Origin: Turnera subulata
Lineage: Eukaryota > Streptophyta > Magnoliopsida > Malpighiales > Passifloraceae
Direction of reading: 5' to 3'
Assembly: GCA_028386065.3 (NCBI GenBank)
Contig: JAKUCV010007141.1
Span: 1-64,000 of the forward strand
DNA: 64,000 nucleotides
Position numbers and translations under genes: made by a program. The notes beneath the pieces were generated by a model that searched no databases, was not told the origin of the DNA, and saw only the letters and a program-made list of their open reading frames with translations. Below are positions 47,101 to 59,435 of the stretch, one piece after another; position 1 is the stretch's first letter, and each line of letters starts with the position of its first letter.

Positions 47101-50100
47101 AATAAGCAGTTAAACTTTGTTCCTTATCACTATCACTTGAAGAATCGCCATTGTCTGCAATCAAACCATCAGCAAGCCGCTGTTTCTTAAGTGGTCTCTG
47201 TGGAGTTCTACTTCCACTTCTCTGCTCAGGCAAAGAAAACCTAATACTACTAAAACTATCCTCCTTGTTCATAGAGTTTCCACTTAAAGGCTGCATAGGC
47301 AAAAAGTAACTACTTCTTAACACAAAGGTGAATTGCATTAGAGTGTTTATAATGCAAAAGCCACCAACCAAAGTAATTATGGCTACCAGTAAAGGAAGAA
47401 GCATACCTTTCTGTCCCACACACCATAATTTGTTGCATCATTACTAACAGAAACAGGTTTATCAACTGATTTCTCTTCTGGTAAAGGCTCCCACCTACTT
47501 TTGGACCGTCTGCTTGGGCTCTTCTTGATTGCTACGGAAGCAACAGGAGTTGAAAAATGTGAAGTCCTGGTAAAGAGCCAAAAGAACCGTATGTTAAAGC
47601 ACATCAATGCAGAAAAATCAGCACAAACCAGATTACAAGGATTTGTGATGCAAAATCAAGAGAATGAACAATACTCTGTATTCGAAACATCCGATTTTGG
47701 TAGTGAAAAAAGTGGCTCAGCATCCCAGTCACGAGTGTTTAGTGTGCCATCAGCGGTTGCCTTAGTAATAATCTGGAAGAAAAACAACAGCAAAGAATAT
47801 GATGCCCACTATAGTATGTTAAATAATGTTAAAGACAGCACTTTGCAGTGTTGCAACAAATCAATATGTAATTCTCCTCCAAGGAGAAACGTCGTGATCA
47901 AGAAACTTGAAGTTACAATTTTTTGACATAGCCATTTTAATGAGATGGATTTTAAGGGACTATATTGAAGTCATGTCTCCAAGTGGATCAATTTGCGTGC
48001 TCGGTGCTCCTCTTATTTCAGCTACATTTTGACATCATCACTATGTAATAGAAACATTGTCTGTAGGAATCCATTATCAAAATCAACAGGCTTATTTTAT
48101 ATCATTTACTAGACTATAATGATTTCAATGGATTTATAAACACTCTTTGCATGTCACAAGAAATATCAGTCAATGCATGAGGCACCGCTTGCAGAAGGGG
48201 AATTGAAACAGGAGAATTAACTCATTTTAAAGAATATGATGGCCTCCCTAGTTCAATAAATCATTTGCTGAACGTCCAAAAGTATATTCTTTCAGGGGCA
48301 ATGCAATGTGATGACATTTTAATATCACTGAAGCTCATATTTTGAGAACGTGCTCAAACTCTTGTCCTAACCCATTTAACTCCAAGTTAAAATGAATTCT
48401 TTGGGATTATGCTACATGAACATAACGATCATCATCATTATGCCACGGGAAAAAAATTCAAATCAACATCTGTGATTTTCTACGCTGATGGTAAGAAAGT
48501 ATCAACTAGCATAACTGATAGATTACAGAACACACCTCTTTCATGATACCCTGACAAGCTGCTCTCTGTGCATCATCTTTGCAGAGAAGGAAAGCCCTTT
48601 CAACATAACGCCGCAGTGACTGAGGGAACATACCAGGCTGCAAAAAACAATAAAATTAGCAGTGTCTACTTGAAATTAGTTACCTGAGACATTTTTTGTG
48701 TTAGACCACAAAGAACAGCTCCTTACTAAAAATTATGCATCAATATTCTTCCTAAAGTCTCAAACAGATTATAAGGATTTTTTTAGCAAAGAAGTAGACA
48801 ACAAGCCAGTCTCACCTTCAGCATAGAGTTGGCTGCATCATTCGACAACACTTTGTCATTTGTCTTCGGCATTGAGACACTAATATAAGCAGGTTTCATC
48901 GCTGTACTGGGTGTAGAGCCATCCCTGTCGGGTTTTGAGAAACCCAAAGCCAAATTCGAAGCAATTCTAGGATTTGTGGGAATCTGTAATTGGCCTACCT
49001 TTCTTGTATCTAATGATGGAGGTGTTTGCACAGGAGCTTGATAACTCTGGGCCACCTGATTAACAGTAGGATATTGTGAATTAGAACCTTGTGGAGCAGG
49101 CTTCTGTTGTTCCTGAAAATTATCATACGTAGCTTTTGAATCTACTGAATTTTGAAAGACAGGTTGTACAGGACTAGTATAGTGATTTTGCAAGTTTGGA
49201 GCCCCTTGTTTCCAATATCCATCATGAGCACCACCAGATGCTGCTGCAGGCTGTCGGAGAGAAAAAAAAAAAAAAAAGAAGAGGGAGACGACCGTTAGGG
49301 CAAAAATTAACCAGGCACTGACATGCAATCAAACGACTAAATATCTGGAAATGAGTCACATAGAGCATTAAAGAACCTACGGTCATGCCAGATATACAAC
49401 AAGTCTCATGATGGCCTTTAGGTGACTTTGTGATTGAAGTCAGATATGAGCTAAAGTAAGAGATTCATGCTTGAGACTTAATGCTTTAGGCTTGAGATTA
49501 ATATCTGGCATGGCAATTATAAGAACCCAAAGCAATTGTATATGTGTACATATATAAACATATATCTTTGTGTGCTAATTCATGCAGCCGGCAATTTGAT
49601 CTTGTGAGTTTCAACGAAGGAAAATGAATACCTGCAAAGAAGCTGCAGATGGAGTGGATTCTGGCCTCCAAGAGGGGACAGGAGATGGGGCAGGTTGGGT
49701 GTTGGAAGAAGGGTAACCACTAGCAACCGCACTCCCCTGATTAGATGTATTGCTAGCAGACAAATGTTCTGTCCCAGGAGCACAACTAACTTCTGTATGA
49801 CTATAATAATCTGCCCACTGCTTGTACTGTTGTTGGTAATTCACTGACGTTGATGCTGCAGTACCAGAATTATAAGCACTTGCATCTGGAGCATAATTTG
49901 TGTACTGCTGAGATGTATAGTTCGCATAAGTGCCATCATTCCAAGTCTGATTACTGTATCCGCTGCTTGGGTAACCTCCAGCTGTCTGATAATCACCAGG
50001 ATTGTAGTAAGTGGTTGAATAATTGGCAGTCCCAGCATAAGACCCTGTATTCTGAAATGAGGAAAGAGGCTGATAAGGAGCACCTGTATTTTGATATGCT

Positions 50101-51119
50101 CCTACAGGCTGAGAGTAAGAGTGGACAGGTTGCTGCTGTGTGTATGAATAGTTAGGCTGCGGCTGAGAGTATGAATGGTTAGGCTGCGGCTGTGCATATG
50201 AATGAGCAGGTTGTTGGTGATAGCCATTGTAGTAACCTTGATATCCAGTGTTTCCATAGCCATAAGGATCCGTAGCATTAGGGTACGATGCATAGCTACC
50301 GTATTCTTGTGGTGCATTTGTTGCTCCCAAAGTCGATGAGGTAGTAGCATTCTGCCCATCTTGAGCATTCCTCATTGGTGGCTCTGTTTGTTGATGCTGG
50401 TTATATGTTGAATGGGAAAGAACTCCATTCTCTGCAGAACGATTATCTACCTCATGTGCAGTCCATGAAGCAACCCCAGAACCAGTTGAGGAAAGATATG
50501 AAGCCGCCTGCCCTTGACTAGCATCAACAACATACCGACTCTGGAAAAAAAGAGAGCATAGAAAGCGTGAGAGAAGTTAAATTAAGGTATGAATTTTGAC
50601 CTTGCTTAACAAACGAAACTGTTAAAAGAATCAAAGGAACCATACAACGAACAAAGCAATAGCAGTACATAAATTAACCAAGTAAGAGACACTAAAGCAA
50701 AGCGTCTGCAGAGTTTGGAAATTACACGGAAGAATGAAGACAAGTCTAATGAAGTAAACTGATTGAAACTAAAAAACAAATCTGTTTAATAAAACACGAC
50801 CCTTTCCTGTCCGTATAATAGGTATTGCCACAACAATTTCCAGTTAATCTATCAAAACATATCGAATAAATACACTCCAGAGCAAGCCAAACTTTGCTAC
50901 TAAATAAGCAGCAAACAGGAGACCGATTCATAACAACAACTATGATAAGCAATATCTTCGCCTGGAAACAAATTTCGAAGTCCTAAACAATGCTTCTACA
51001 GAGCAGCGACAGAAGCTGAAGAAAATCACGAACAAGTAACCGAAACTTACCTCAAACGAATTAGCTGCTTGATTCTCCATGGGAGCAACAGTTTGAGCAT
51101 TAACTACTTGATTCATCAT
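44117..51119 (-). CDS. SAC3A: SAC3/GANP family protein, SAC3A (THP3-homologue A) type
   Basis: SAC3/GANP proteins work in mRNA export and processing complexes (TREX-2 and the Thp3-Csn12-like assembly). Thirteen coding exons: 51119-51051, 50540-49632, 49250-48816, 48637-48536, 47772-47675, 47566-47407, 47290-46799, 46671-46531, about 46419-46360, 46070-45940, 45136-45003, 44899-44673 and 44218-44117, giving 1019 aa. Residues to about 470 are low-complexity Tyr/Gln/Ser/Pro/Gly-rich (repeated [15 protein letters not shown] units, prion-like). Residues 550-720 are basic with [15 protein letters not shown] and an [10 protein letters not shown] helix. The SAC3/GANP domain begins near 730 ([20 protein letters not shown]) and runs through [33 protein letters not shown] and [18 protein letters not shown] to about 985. 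A decayed inverted copy lies at 61541-64000. Confidence 0.92.
45350..45600 (+). mobile_element. tRNA-derived SINE in a SAC3A intron
   Basis: The head contains CAGCTCATTG (A-box-like) and GGGTTCGAGTCCCACC (B box, matching RGTTCRANNCY) about 35 bp apart, with the tRNA-like spacing expected of an internal Pol III promoter. It lies antisense to SAC3A in the intron between exons 10 and 11. The same element is found in the pseudogene copy near 63440-63550. The 3' end is uncertain. Confidence 0.6.
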
Positions 51120-51130
51120 TGCATGGGCAT
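51116..51130 (-). CDS. Four-codon uORF overlapping the SAC3A start codon
   Basis: In the transcript, ATG CCC ATG CAA TGA begins one base after a splice acceptor (CTTTTAG at 51132-51138) and its TGA overlaps the main start in the sequence CAATGATG. It encodes Met-Pro-Met-Gln. The main frame then begins with two consecutive ATGs. A 5' UTR intron with donor GGAG-GTTAGTGC near 51263 is implied. Confidence 0.5.
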   Translation of the reverse strand: MPMQ

Positions 51131-52678
51131 CCTAAAAGTCAACAAAATCAAATACAAAGTCAGCTTCAAAATAAAATTGATTTTAGAGCATTTATTTCCA
51201 TCCCTAACAAAACAAAAAACCCTAACTAAGTTAAACACGATAAATTGAAAGCAAGCACTAACCTCCGAGAGGAACGGAGCGAGAAAGAGAAGCTTAGAAA
51301 CACGCGAGTGAAGAGATCGAGGAGCGCGGAAGAAGAACAAAAAAGTAGAGATCACCCAAAGAAAACAACCAAAAAAAGAAAAAGAGAAAAAGAAAGTGGA
51401 TTAATTGTGTGTTTTATGAACTAATAATGAAACAAATTATTAGCAGAGAAAAGCAAAGCTTGAATAGATTGGAGAGAGATGGAGAGAAGCAGGAGAGATT
51501 TTGACTGCCGGATTTGAGGGGGTGTTGTGTTAGGGTCAAAAGAATCGAACGGAATGGTATTGGCGGTAGAGGAAGCCAGGAAGATAATAATTTTGGATTT
51601 GTTGAGGGGTCAAAATAGATATATATATAAGTCATAAATTTAGTATTTAACATGAGCTGTTACAAACTGGTAATCTTTTTTCCTTTTTTTATAATTTTTT
51701 CTTTCTTTCTTACCAGTAAAAACTACAACTACGTGACCCCTGCTCTGCTTGCTTTTGCCAGAAATATCCTCTCTTTTTTATCCGGAAAATTTACCTTTCT
51801 CTCTTTATCTCCTTTTCGCTACCTTTTCTTTACAAAATCTCCCTTTTCCAGTGTTGGACGTGCATAACTCTGATAGATGTTTTAATTTCGAATTATATTA
51901 GCATTATATGCACCTATGAATACAGAATTTACTTAAATAGTTAATGAAGTTCAATGTTGCCGCACAGTCTTGAATTTATTATTTTAAACATTTTATATTT
52001 TACTTTTGTCTTGTAAGAAAAGTAATAATCACGATTAATATTTCTAACCTATTAATTATGGTGTCCTTCCCAACATTATATTTTTTATACTTAATGCAGG
52101 ATTTGAATCTAAACTCTACTTAAGAAACACTAAACTCCTTATTATTGACCAATGACTGTTAGTAACCATAATTAAGATTCTCAAAGACTGGAAAAATTCT
52201 AATGCGGTCTTCTTTTTATTCTTTTGGTCTAGCTTTTACTTTTGGTGCTCATTTGAGAAATTGTCAAAGCACTTTTTTTCATCCAGAATAATTTTGTTTA
52301 TATTTTCATAACTGGACTGTTTAACATCCATTAATTATTTGGTTAGGAATCGCTGGCTATTTATAAAATATTAATGACAGTTGTAAAATTAATGCCAAGG
52401 AGGTAAGATAAATTAACAATTTCCTCCAAAGTCCAAATAGCCTAGCAGCCTAATCTTGGGCCGGATCTGATAACTACTTATTCATTGAGAAACCCATCGG
52501 CCCAAAACATCCTAAGCCCAACTGTTTCTTCAAAAATTTGCGATTCTCTCCAAATCCGACACCGGATTAACCCCACTCTCAACGTTATTATTCGTTATCC
52601 CACTCTTCTTCTTCCCGACTCTAGAACTCAGCTTCCCCACTCTTAAAACTACCACCGCCAATCCACTCCACTCCACCG
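51131..52678. promoter_or_regulatory. Divergent region between SAC3A (-) and the SET-domain gene (+)
   Basis: Includes the SAC3A 5' UTR exon (from about 51264 upwards), its CT-rich leader (purine-rich on the + strand, 51460-51500), and a TA-rich stretch at 51620-51635 that could be its TATA element. The rest is AT-rich. The SET gene leader (52560-52678) is CT-rich. No other gene is seen. Confidence 0.45.
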
Positions 52679-55600
52679 ATGCTATCCTGCACCCGCATTG
52701 GGCCACGGTGGTCTCCGCGTCAGCCTTTCTCCGTTACTCGCCGTTTCTGTATCAAGCTAATATGCTCCGCCGTCTCCGAGCCTAAGGTTATCTAAACTCT
52801 AAACGGTTTATATTTCCTATCAAGTAACAGAAAACTTTACCAGCAGTTTTGCTGTGTTAGGTATTGGCTCACTTCGACGAGGAATGCGCTGATTTCTTGC
52901 CTTGGTTGGAGAGGAAAGCTCGAGCTCGTATTGCTTCTAAGCTTTATATCGGAAAATCCGCGAATGGCAGGTTTTGTTGTGTAGCTTGCTAGATGTTTTG
53001 TCATTCTCATTTCATGAACTTTAAGGTCATGTTTGGTACAAGTAGGGGGATGGAATGGGATAGGGAATAGGAATAGGAATAGGAGTACTACCTTCCAATG
53101 AAACATCCAATTTGCATACCAAACATAGCCTAAACACTATATTGTGTGTGTTATTTGATGCAGGGCACTGTTTGCTTCTAAAAGAATAAGAAGAGGAGAG
53201 TGCATCTTGACAATTCCGTTTCACGCGGTATGCCAGTAACAAATATTCCTCTGTTACGATTGAAAATGACTTGTGTTAGGTTTATAGTTAAGTTTCGTTT
53301 TACTTGATTTTTCAGCATTTAGCGTCGGAGAAATTACTTCCTCAAGCGGAAAGTTTGTTGGGAGATGAAGTTGGGGAACAATCAAAGCTTGCTATTCTCC
53401 TTATGGCTGAGCAGAAGATTGGTCAGGTTAGTTAATGAGGTTGTTTTATGATTCCAGTGGAAATCTTACCTCAAGATGGGGGGAAAATGGCAGAGGAAAA
53501 GAAAAAATAATTTTGGCATATTTGGTTTGGTATTTCTGTTGTAGAAGATGATGCACCTGATTGGGAGATTATTAGAGTAATTCAACGATTTGTTTTTCAT
53601 CTTTTTTTGACAGAGATCTGAGTGGGCCCCTTACATCAACTGCCTTCCTCGGCCTGGAGAAATGCATAGCTCTGTAAGTATTCTTGCATTTTCGGTTCTT
53701 TTCGGCATTATTTTTCATGATCACAGAATGCTTCAATATTATAACAATGAGAAAAGCAACTGCAGAGTTCTTTATGAGGAGGGTGTCCAGGTCCCTAGGA
53801 CTAGTGGAAACCAGAAGGTTTAGGAAGAAATATTTAGTACCCTTAGTTCTTTGATGTCAAATATTCTCGAATGCTGCTTACTGGTTCCTCCTGCTGTAGT
53901 AAATTTATGGTTGGTCAAGTAAACCTTAATATTTTGTACTGTTTAAACATAATGTTTGGAGGAGAGTTTGCCTTATTCAAGTGGATTTTAATAGTGAAAT
54001 GGAGGGGAATCAGAAGCTCTCAGTCTAATATTTCCGATCAGCATACTTATTTGCTTGAGCACTGATGCTAAGATGGGACTGGCTGATGCATTGGCAATGT
54101 TGGCAATTGGTTCTCTCTACAATTATATTTTGTTGATGATTTATGGGAATGTTGATATACTTTGCATGATATATGGTTACATGATTAATTGCGCTCAATC
54201 TGGCAGACTTTTCCCCGAGCTTCATGCTTTAGCTTAGTTTTTTATTACTTCTCCTCAAATATGTTTGTCTTTTAGTTTTCTCCTATATGTTTTTTGCTGT
54301 GTTTTTTTGTTTTTTCCTCTCAGGATTTTAGCAAGTTAGTATACTCTTTATCGTTTTTGAATTTATGTGCAGATATTCTGGAGTGAAACTGAGCTGGACA
54401 TGATTCGTCAAAGCTCAGTATATCAGGAAACATTCGATGAAAAAGCTCTTATCCAAAAAGATTTTATGAAAATTAAGCCAGTAAGTCTTTGTTTCCTCTA
54501 AAGCGCACGGATGGAAGGACTGAATACAATAAAAGTGATAGCTGTTGTATGTGCAATTTCCTTACTCCTTTTCTCCAATTTGTGCCTATTTAATATTGCA
54601 GTCTTTCTATGTGGTTGGTGAGTCTGAAATAACTGCTACAAAGATAAAGATCGAAGAATTCTACTGAAAAGCTTTGAGTTGTTATAAATTTATTATTTTT
54701 GTACTTATAACTCTTTTTGAATAGATCGAAAGATTTGATCTTAGCCATGCAAACCCAGTGCCCAGTGGGGAGTTATAGACAGACAATGGTGCTATTCATG
54801 AAACTGACACTCGTTAAGATTTATGTGTGGCGATCAGCATCCTATCATTTGATTCTTGTCTGTTGCATTTTTTGGAGTCAAGGCAAAATGATTGCATAGT
54901 GGTCCTGTTGGGTTGCAATGGCTAAAGATTTTTAACTAATGATGCACCAACTTGAATACTTGTAGGACCTTCAGGAATTTGACACAAAAATGTATGGCAG
55001 TCTTCTACCTTTAACTCAAACCATCATAATGTTTGGTGAAATTGTTAGTGGATTATCTAATAATGGGTAGTAGTACATTTCGATGACTGATCAGGCCTTA
55101 ACACTTAGGAACTAGTTGAAGTTTACCTAAAGAAATGTGCGATAGTCAGTTCTTGCTTTATTGATTTTATCATGTTAATGTATTACCTATGTTTTCAGGC
55201 TCTTGAATACTTTCCAGAACTTTCAGAAAGTATCACATATAATGATTACATGCATGCGCTTGCTGTAGGTGAGCAAGAACTGGAAATCCCTGCTTTAGAA
55301 TATGCCACTTAGCCAAAACTGAGTTGTATTTCTTGAATATCTCTTTATTATTGAAATGGTTTGTGTCTGATAAGCAGAGAAACTAGACTATATATGTCTC
55401 TGCTGTGTCAATGTATTCACATCACTGCGGTACTCTAAGCTTCTGATATGTGTATCTGCTGATTTATGCTAAAACAACTTAATTAGGTACTTGAACTTTC
55501 ATCACAATTTTATGTACCTGCTAACTCTGCGACATTTTAGTGTCTGTTGCAATAATATGACTATTGTGTTGTGGTGTGACAGTTAAATCTCGAGCTTGGC

Positions 55601-58600
55601 AACGCACAAAACATGTATCTCTGGTATTACTTTCATAATATTATGATTTTGTATGCTTGCACCTCTTGTACTCCCTTTATTTAAGATTTTCAGTGTGATT
55701 AACTATTCTCCAGATTCCATTTGCAGATTTTGTGAATCATGATGGGTCATCTAAAGCAATTGTGTTAAATGATGATGATGAACAGCTCACAGAGGTATGT
55801 TCCTTCTTTCATTTTTCTTGTAAGTCCTACTTTTTCTGACTTAATATTCGCAAGGTGGAATTGTTTCCACCTAGACGTTGTCCATTGTGCATCAGAAAGG
55901 ACTACCTTGCCACATATGATTCAACCTGTTGAGTACACTCTGCTACTCCTTTTTGTTGTTGTAATAGTTTCATTAAGCACCTGCTATGGCAAATGAGCCC
56001 AAAGGCCTAGGCCACAAGTGAGATTTTTGTATTATCCGCTACTAGGCCAGTTGGAAATGAAATATGAACACCAAAAGAAAAGAAAAGTAGGAAAAATTGA
56101 AGATACCATTGGGGTTGCAAATAAGGGCACTATTGAAATAGTCTTCTTTTTTCTTGCTTCATTACTGGTACTCCCTTCAGATGTTACCTGCTTTAACATG
56201 TAGCATGTGTCCTAGTTCCTTTCCTTACCTTCCTTACCTTTTCTTCTGGTTTGTGTTTAGTGTAATTGTTTGACCTGAATGTGATTCATACTCTAAATTG
56301 GTGGATTTGTTTGTCAATTCTCAATATTTTTGGTGTTGGCAGCATCTCATTCTCAATATCTTGGACTGAACGATAATTTGCAGTCAAAGAAGAAGTGTTT
56401 TTGTTTGAATAAAAAAGAAGCCATCTCCAGTTGTTTTTGTTTTTGCTACGAACCGTTGTTTGTCCTCAATAAATTGTTATTTATCCTTTAGGTTTGTCTT
56501 TCATCTTGTTTCAATGCAGGTTGAGGCAGACCGTAGTTATGCTCCAAATGAAGAGGTCAGTTAGCAACATGTGCTCTTCTACATTAAAGGTTATATTGAA
56601 AGTTTGCTCCATTTTCTACCTTGCAAATTGAGCAATGTGCCATAAGTAGCTAGGGATGAAGGTAGTGAAGTGAAGTCTCTGTCATCTAACTGTTTCCATC
56701 CCATACTTTTCCCTTGGTAATGAAAAAGAAGTTTGCAAAATTTTTCATGAGACTGAGGACTTAAGCTATAGGTGGTAAAAGATGGCATCAGTTGTTCATC
56801 CTCACCTGTTGTTTAAGGCATCATCTGAGTGTTATGACTGCCATTTCAATTGGGGGCCCACAATATCTACTGGAACTTTAACTGGTATAATGTTGCATGT
56901 CACTGAAAACAGCATTACCCTACAATTGGTATGTTTTAAGTGTCGATGGTTTCTTCGCATTTAAGAATATCTGTGTCGATTGATAGTTATCAACATGAAT
57001 AACATTGGCCCTGCCATAGATATCAACGTCAGTACCAATGCCCATATGCATATACTTGTCTATGACCTATGTATCATGCTTCATATGAATGGATAATTGG
57101 AAGCTTCTGGTTCTAGCCTGGACATAGCTTTCTTTGTTATCTGTAAGCTAATTTTGATCACTTGGTTTAGGTACTGATCAGTTATGGAAACTTTTCAAAT
57201 GCTGACCTGCTGTTGGATTTTGGATTTACACTTCCTTATAACGTCCATGACCAGGTTAGTCCTAGATTTAAGTTGATAATAAGGAGGTGAATGGCACATC
57301 CTGATGAGATAAAATTTGATGCACATGAAAAAAGGAGGTCGGTGTACTTACCACTTTGTCAATCTTGAGCAGGGAAAGTAATGTTTTTTATCAGAACCAT
57401 TGGCATTCTATATCCTGTCCCAAATACTTCTTCAGTTTTTCCATTTTTTGTAGTTTCTCCTACTTACACTATTTTGTTCTACTAAGATACCGCATTACGA
57501 TATTTCTTTCTTTCTTCCTGTTTTCAATTTGTGTCCATCTTTCATGATTCCTGGTGATTTCTAGGTCAAGATACGAATGAACATACCTCATCATGATTCT
57601 CTGCGTGCAATGAAGATGGAAGTTTTGCAAGATGATCATAGACGAAACATTAAGGATGCCAGTGGTTCAGAGGATTCTGCAGATTCCTTCATAATCAAGT
57701 CAGTACGAATTCTCAGTTTTATTATTCAGTTTTGGCATTATAATTTAAGCTATTCATTTTCCTTATTTTATCCAATAGAAGCATAAAGTCTGAGAATAGC
57801 TTGAGCTCTGGATAGTGCTTTTTGATGGAATGAGTGATAGGCTTGAGGGCTGCCATTATGTCAAATGCCTTCTTACTATGAGAATGGTCAGTTGAAAGCT
57901 GGGTGCGAAGCAGATCAGCTTGCCTCTGGCTGATCTTATATTCAGAAATTAAAGCCAATAACATAGAACTTTCCTGCCTGCCAAGACAATGTAGCATCTA
58001 AAAGAGACAGACTGCCCCAGTTTTACTTATCCTGCTAGTTGCCTAGAGAACCACTTCTACAATATTTACAAGCTATCAGTGATTAGCTTGTAATTTTGAC
58101 ACAATAACATGTGCTTTTCGTTTTGCTCAACCAGGCTAGCTTTCGAGGGGTTACCTTCTTGATAATTGAATTATTTTGGTCTCCATTTGTTAATTTTCTC
58201 GAAATAAAGATGTTGTCTGACCTTTCCTTTGGGCGCTATTGGTGGGGAAAAGAACAATCCATGCATATCTTGATTATACACTTATAACCAGTAATGCATG
58301 CTACGGAGGTAGAACAAGAAAGAGTAGAGAAGACAACCATGGACCCAAACTTCCAGCCCCCTAAGCAGTCATCAATTACCCTCTCAGAATACACAACATC
58401 ATTATGTGCAACCTGTTCCCCACCTCCTATGTATGTGGAGAACACACCTCCAGACTGCCTCCTGGATCACTCAAGTTGTGACTACCAAATGCTAGGGGTT
58501 TCCTGATTCATATACATTTCATAATAATAAGTTTATGTAATGGAATATTACAGCTTTTGGTCCCCAAGTCATGTTGGTCTTGAGAAATTCTTTCATTTCT

Positions 58601-59435
58601 TTTATCTTTTGAACAACATATGTTTTCTGATTGAGGGCTATATTGAACGTGTAATGTTTTTATATCTGCACTTCAGGGCTAGTATGATGTGAAATTTCTG
58701 GTACCTATCACTTTTTTCTGATAACCTCGTCATCACAGGGAAGTTAAGTCAGACAAGGGAAAAGGGAAGGGTCTGCCACAATCACTTCGTTCATTTGCTC
58801 GTGTTCTATGCTGTACCTCTCCTCAAGGTGTACTTCCAATCAAATTTTCCTTTTTGCATGAATCTACATGTTTTGGGAACATGGTATTGGATTCTGTAAT
58901 TTGTGCCTGATGAAGGTTTTTCTGGTTTGTACTTGAGTTCAGAATTAAGCGATCTGGTCATGGAAGCCACACAAAATGATGGCCGATTAGCTAGGCGCCC
59001 TTTAAAAGATAAGCGCAGAGAACTCCAAGCACACGAGATCCTTCTATCACACATAACCCAACTTATTGAGGAATATAATGCATCTATTAAGGTACATGTG
59101 TAAATTTACTTCATCGTTTAGTTGGAATGTTATTTTCCTCAGCAGGTGCTAGGCTGACATTCATAACTTTTGCGCACCACAAAAATGTGGAATGACTTTA
59201 TTATAACTAAAGCACTATGCCTCTAGACTAAAACTAACACAACTTTTTTGTTTGCATCGTACAGTTGCTGGGGCCAGCCGATGATTCACCCTCCTTTTGT
59301 AACCGGTTTGCTCTTCGAAAGCAAAATGCTCTAAATCTCCTAGCTGGTGAGCTCCGGATCCTTAATTCTGCGTCTGCATGGCTGCAAAACTACTGCGCAA
59401 CCTTGTTACGTCAAACCTCCAGGCTGCGATCGTGA
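52679..59435 (+). CDS. SET-domain protein lysine methyltransferase (Rubisco LSMT-like)
   Basis: Fifteen exons: 52679-52786, 52861-52970, 53164-53227, 53316-53426, 53614-53673, 54373-54480, 55199-55268, 55583-55623, 55714-55794, 56520-56555, 57171-57254, 57565-57698, 58739-58827, 58943-59091 and 59265-59435, giving 471 aa with phases that all close. The N terminus is basic and hydroxylated (RWSPRQPFSVTRRF), resembling an organellar transit peptide. The split SET domain shows ANGRALFASKRIRRGECIL, then FADFVNHDGSS (Asn232-His233, cofactor pocket) and EVLISYGNFSNADLLLDFGF (Tyr268). The C-terminal part (SELSDLVMEATQNDGRLARR, then a helical tail) is the Rubisco-LSMT substrate-binding type. The substrate is unknown; relatives modify Rubisco, aldolase or ribosomal proteins. 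Exon 14 may alternatively begin at 58916. Confidence 0.9.
53025..53129. mobile_element. Small MITE-like element in an intron of the SET gene
   Basis: About 105 bp with near-perfect 15 bp inverted ends: GGTCATGTTTGGTAC on the left and, reverse-complemented, GGCTATGTTTGGTAT on the right. The interior contains GGAATAGGAATAGG runs. No transposase. No clear target duplication was seen. Confidence 0.55.
57722..57997 (-). CDS. Unrecognised antisense ORF in intron 12 of the SET gene
   Basis: 91 codons with a helical, protein-like composition (for example KISQRQADLLRTQLSTDHSH, HYPELKLFSDFMLLLDKIRK). Preserved open frame of this quality inside a plant intron is unusual. It could be a gene fragment carried by a transposon or retroposition event. 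I cannot name the family, and no start context or intron structure supports an active gene. Confidence 0.35.
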   Translation of the reverse strand: MLHCLGRQESSMLLALISEYKISQRQADLLRTQLSTDHSHSKKAFDIMAALKPITHSIKKHYPELKLFSDFMLLLDKIRKMNSLNYNAKTE

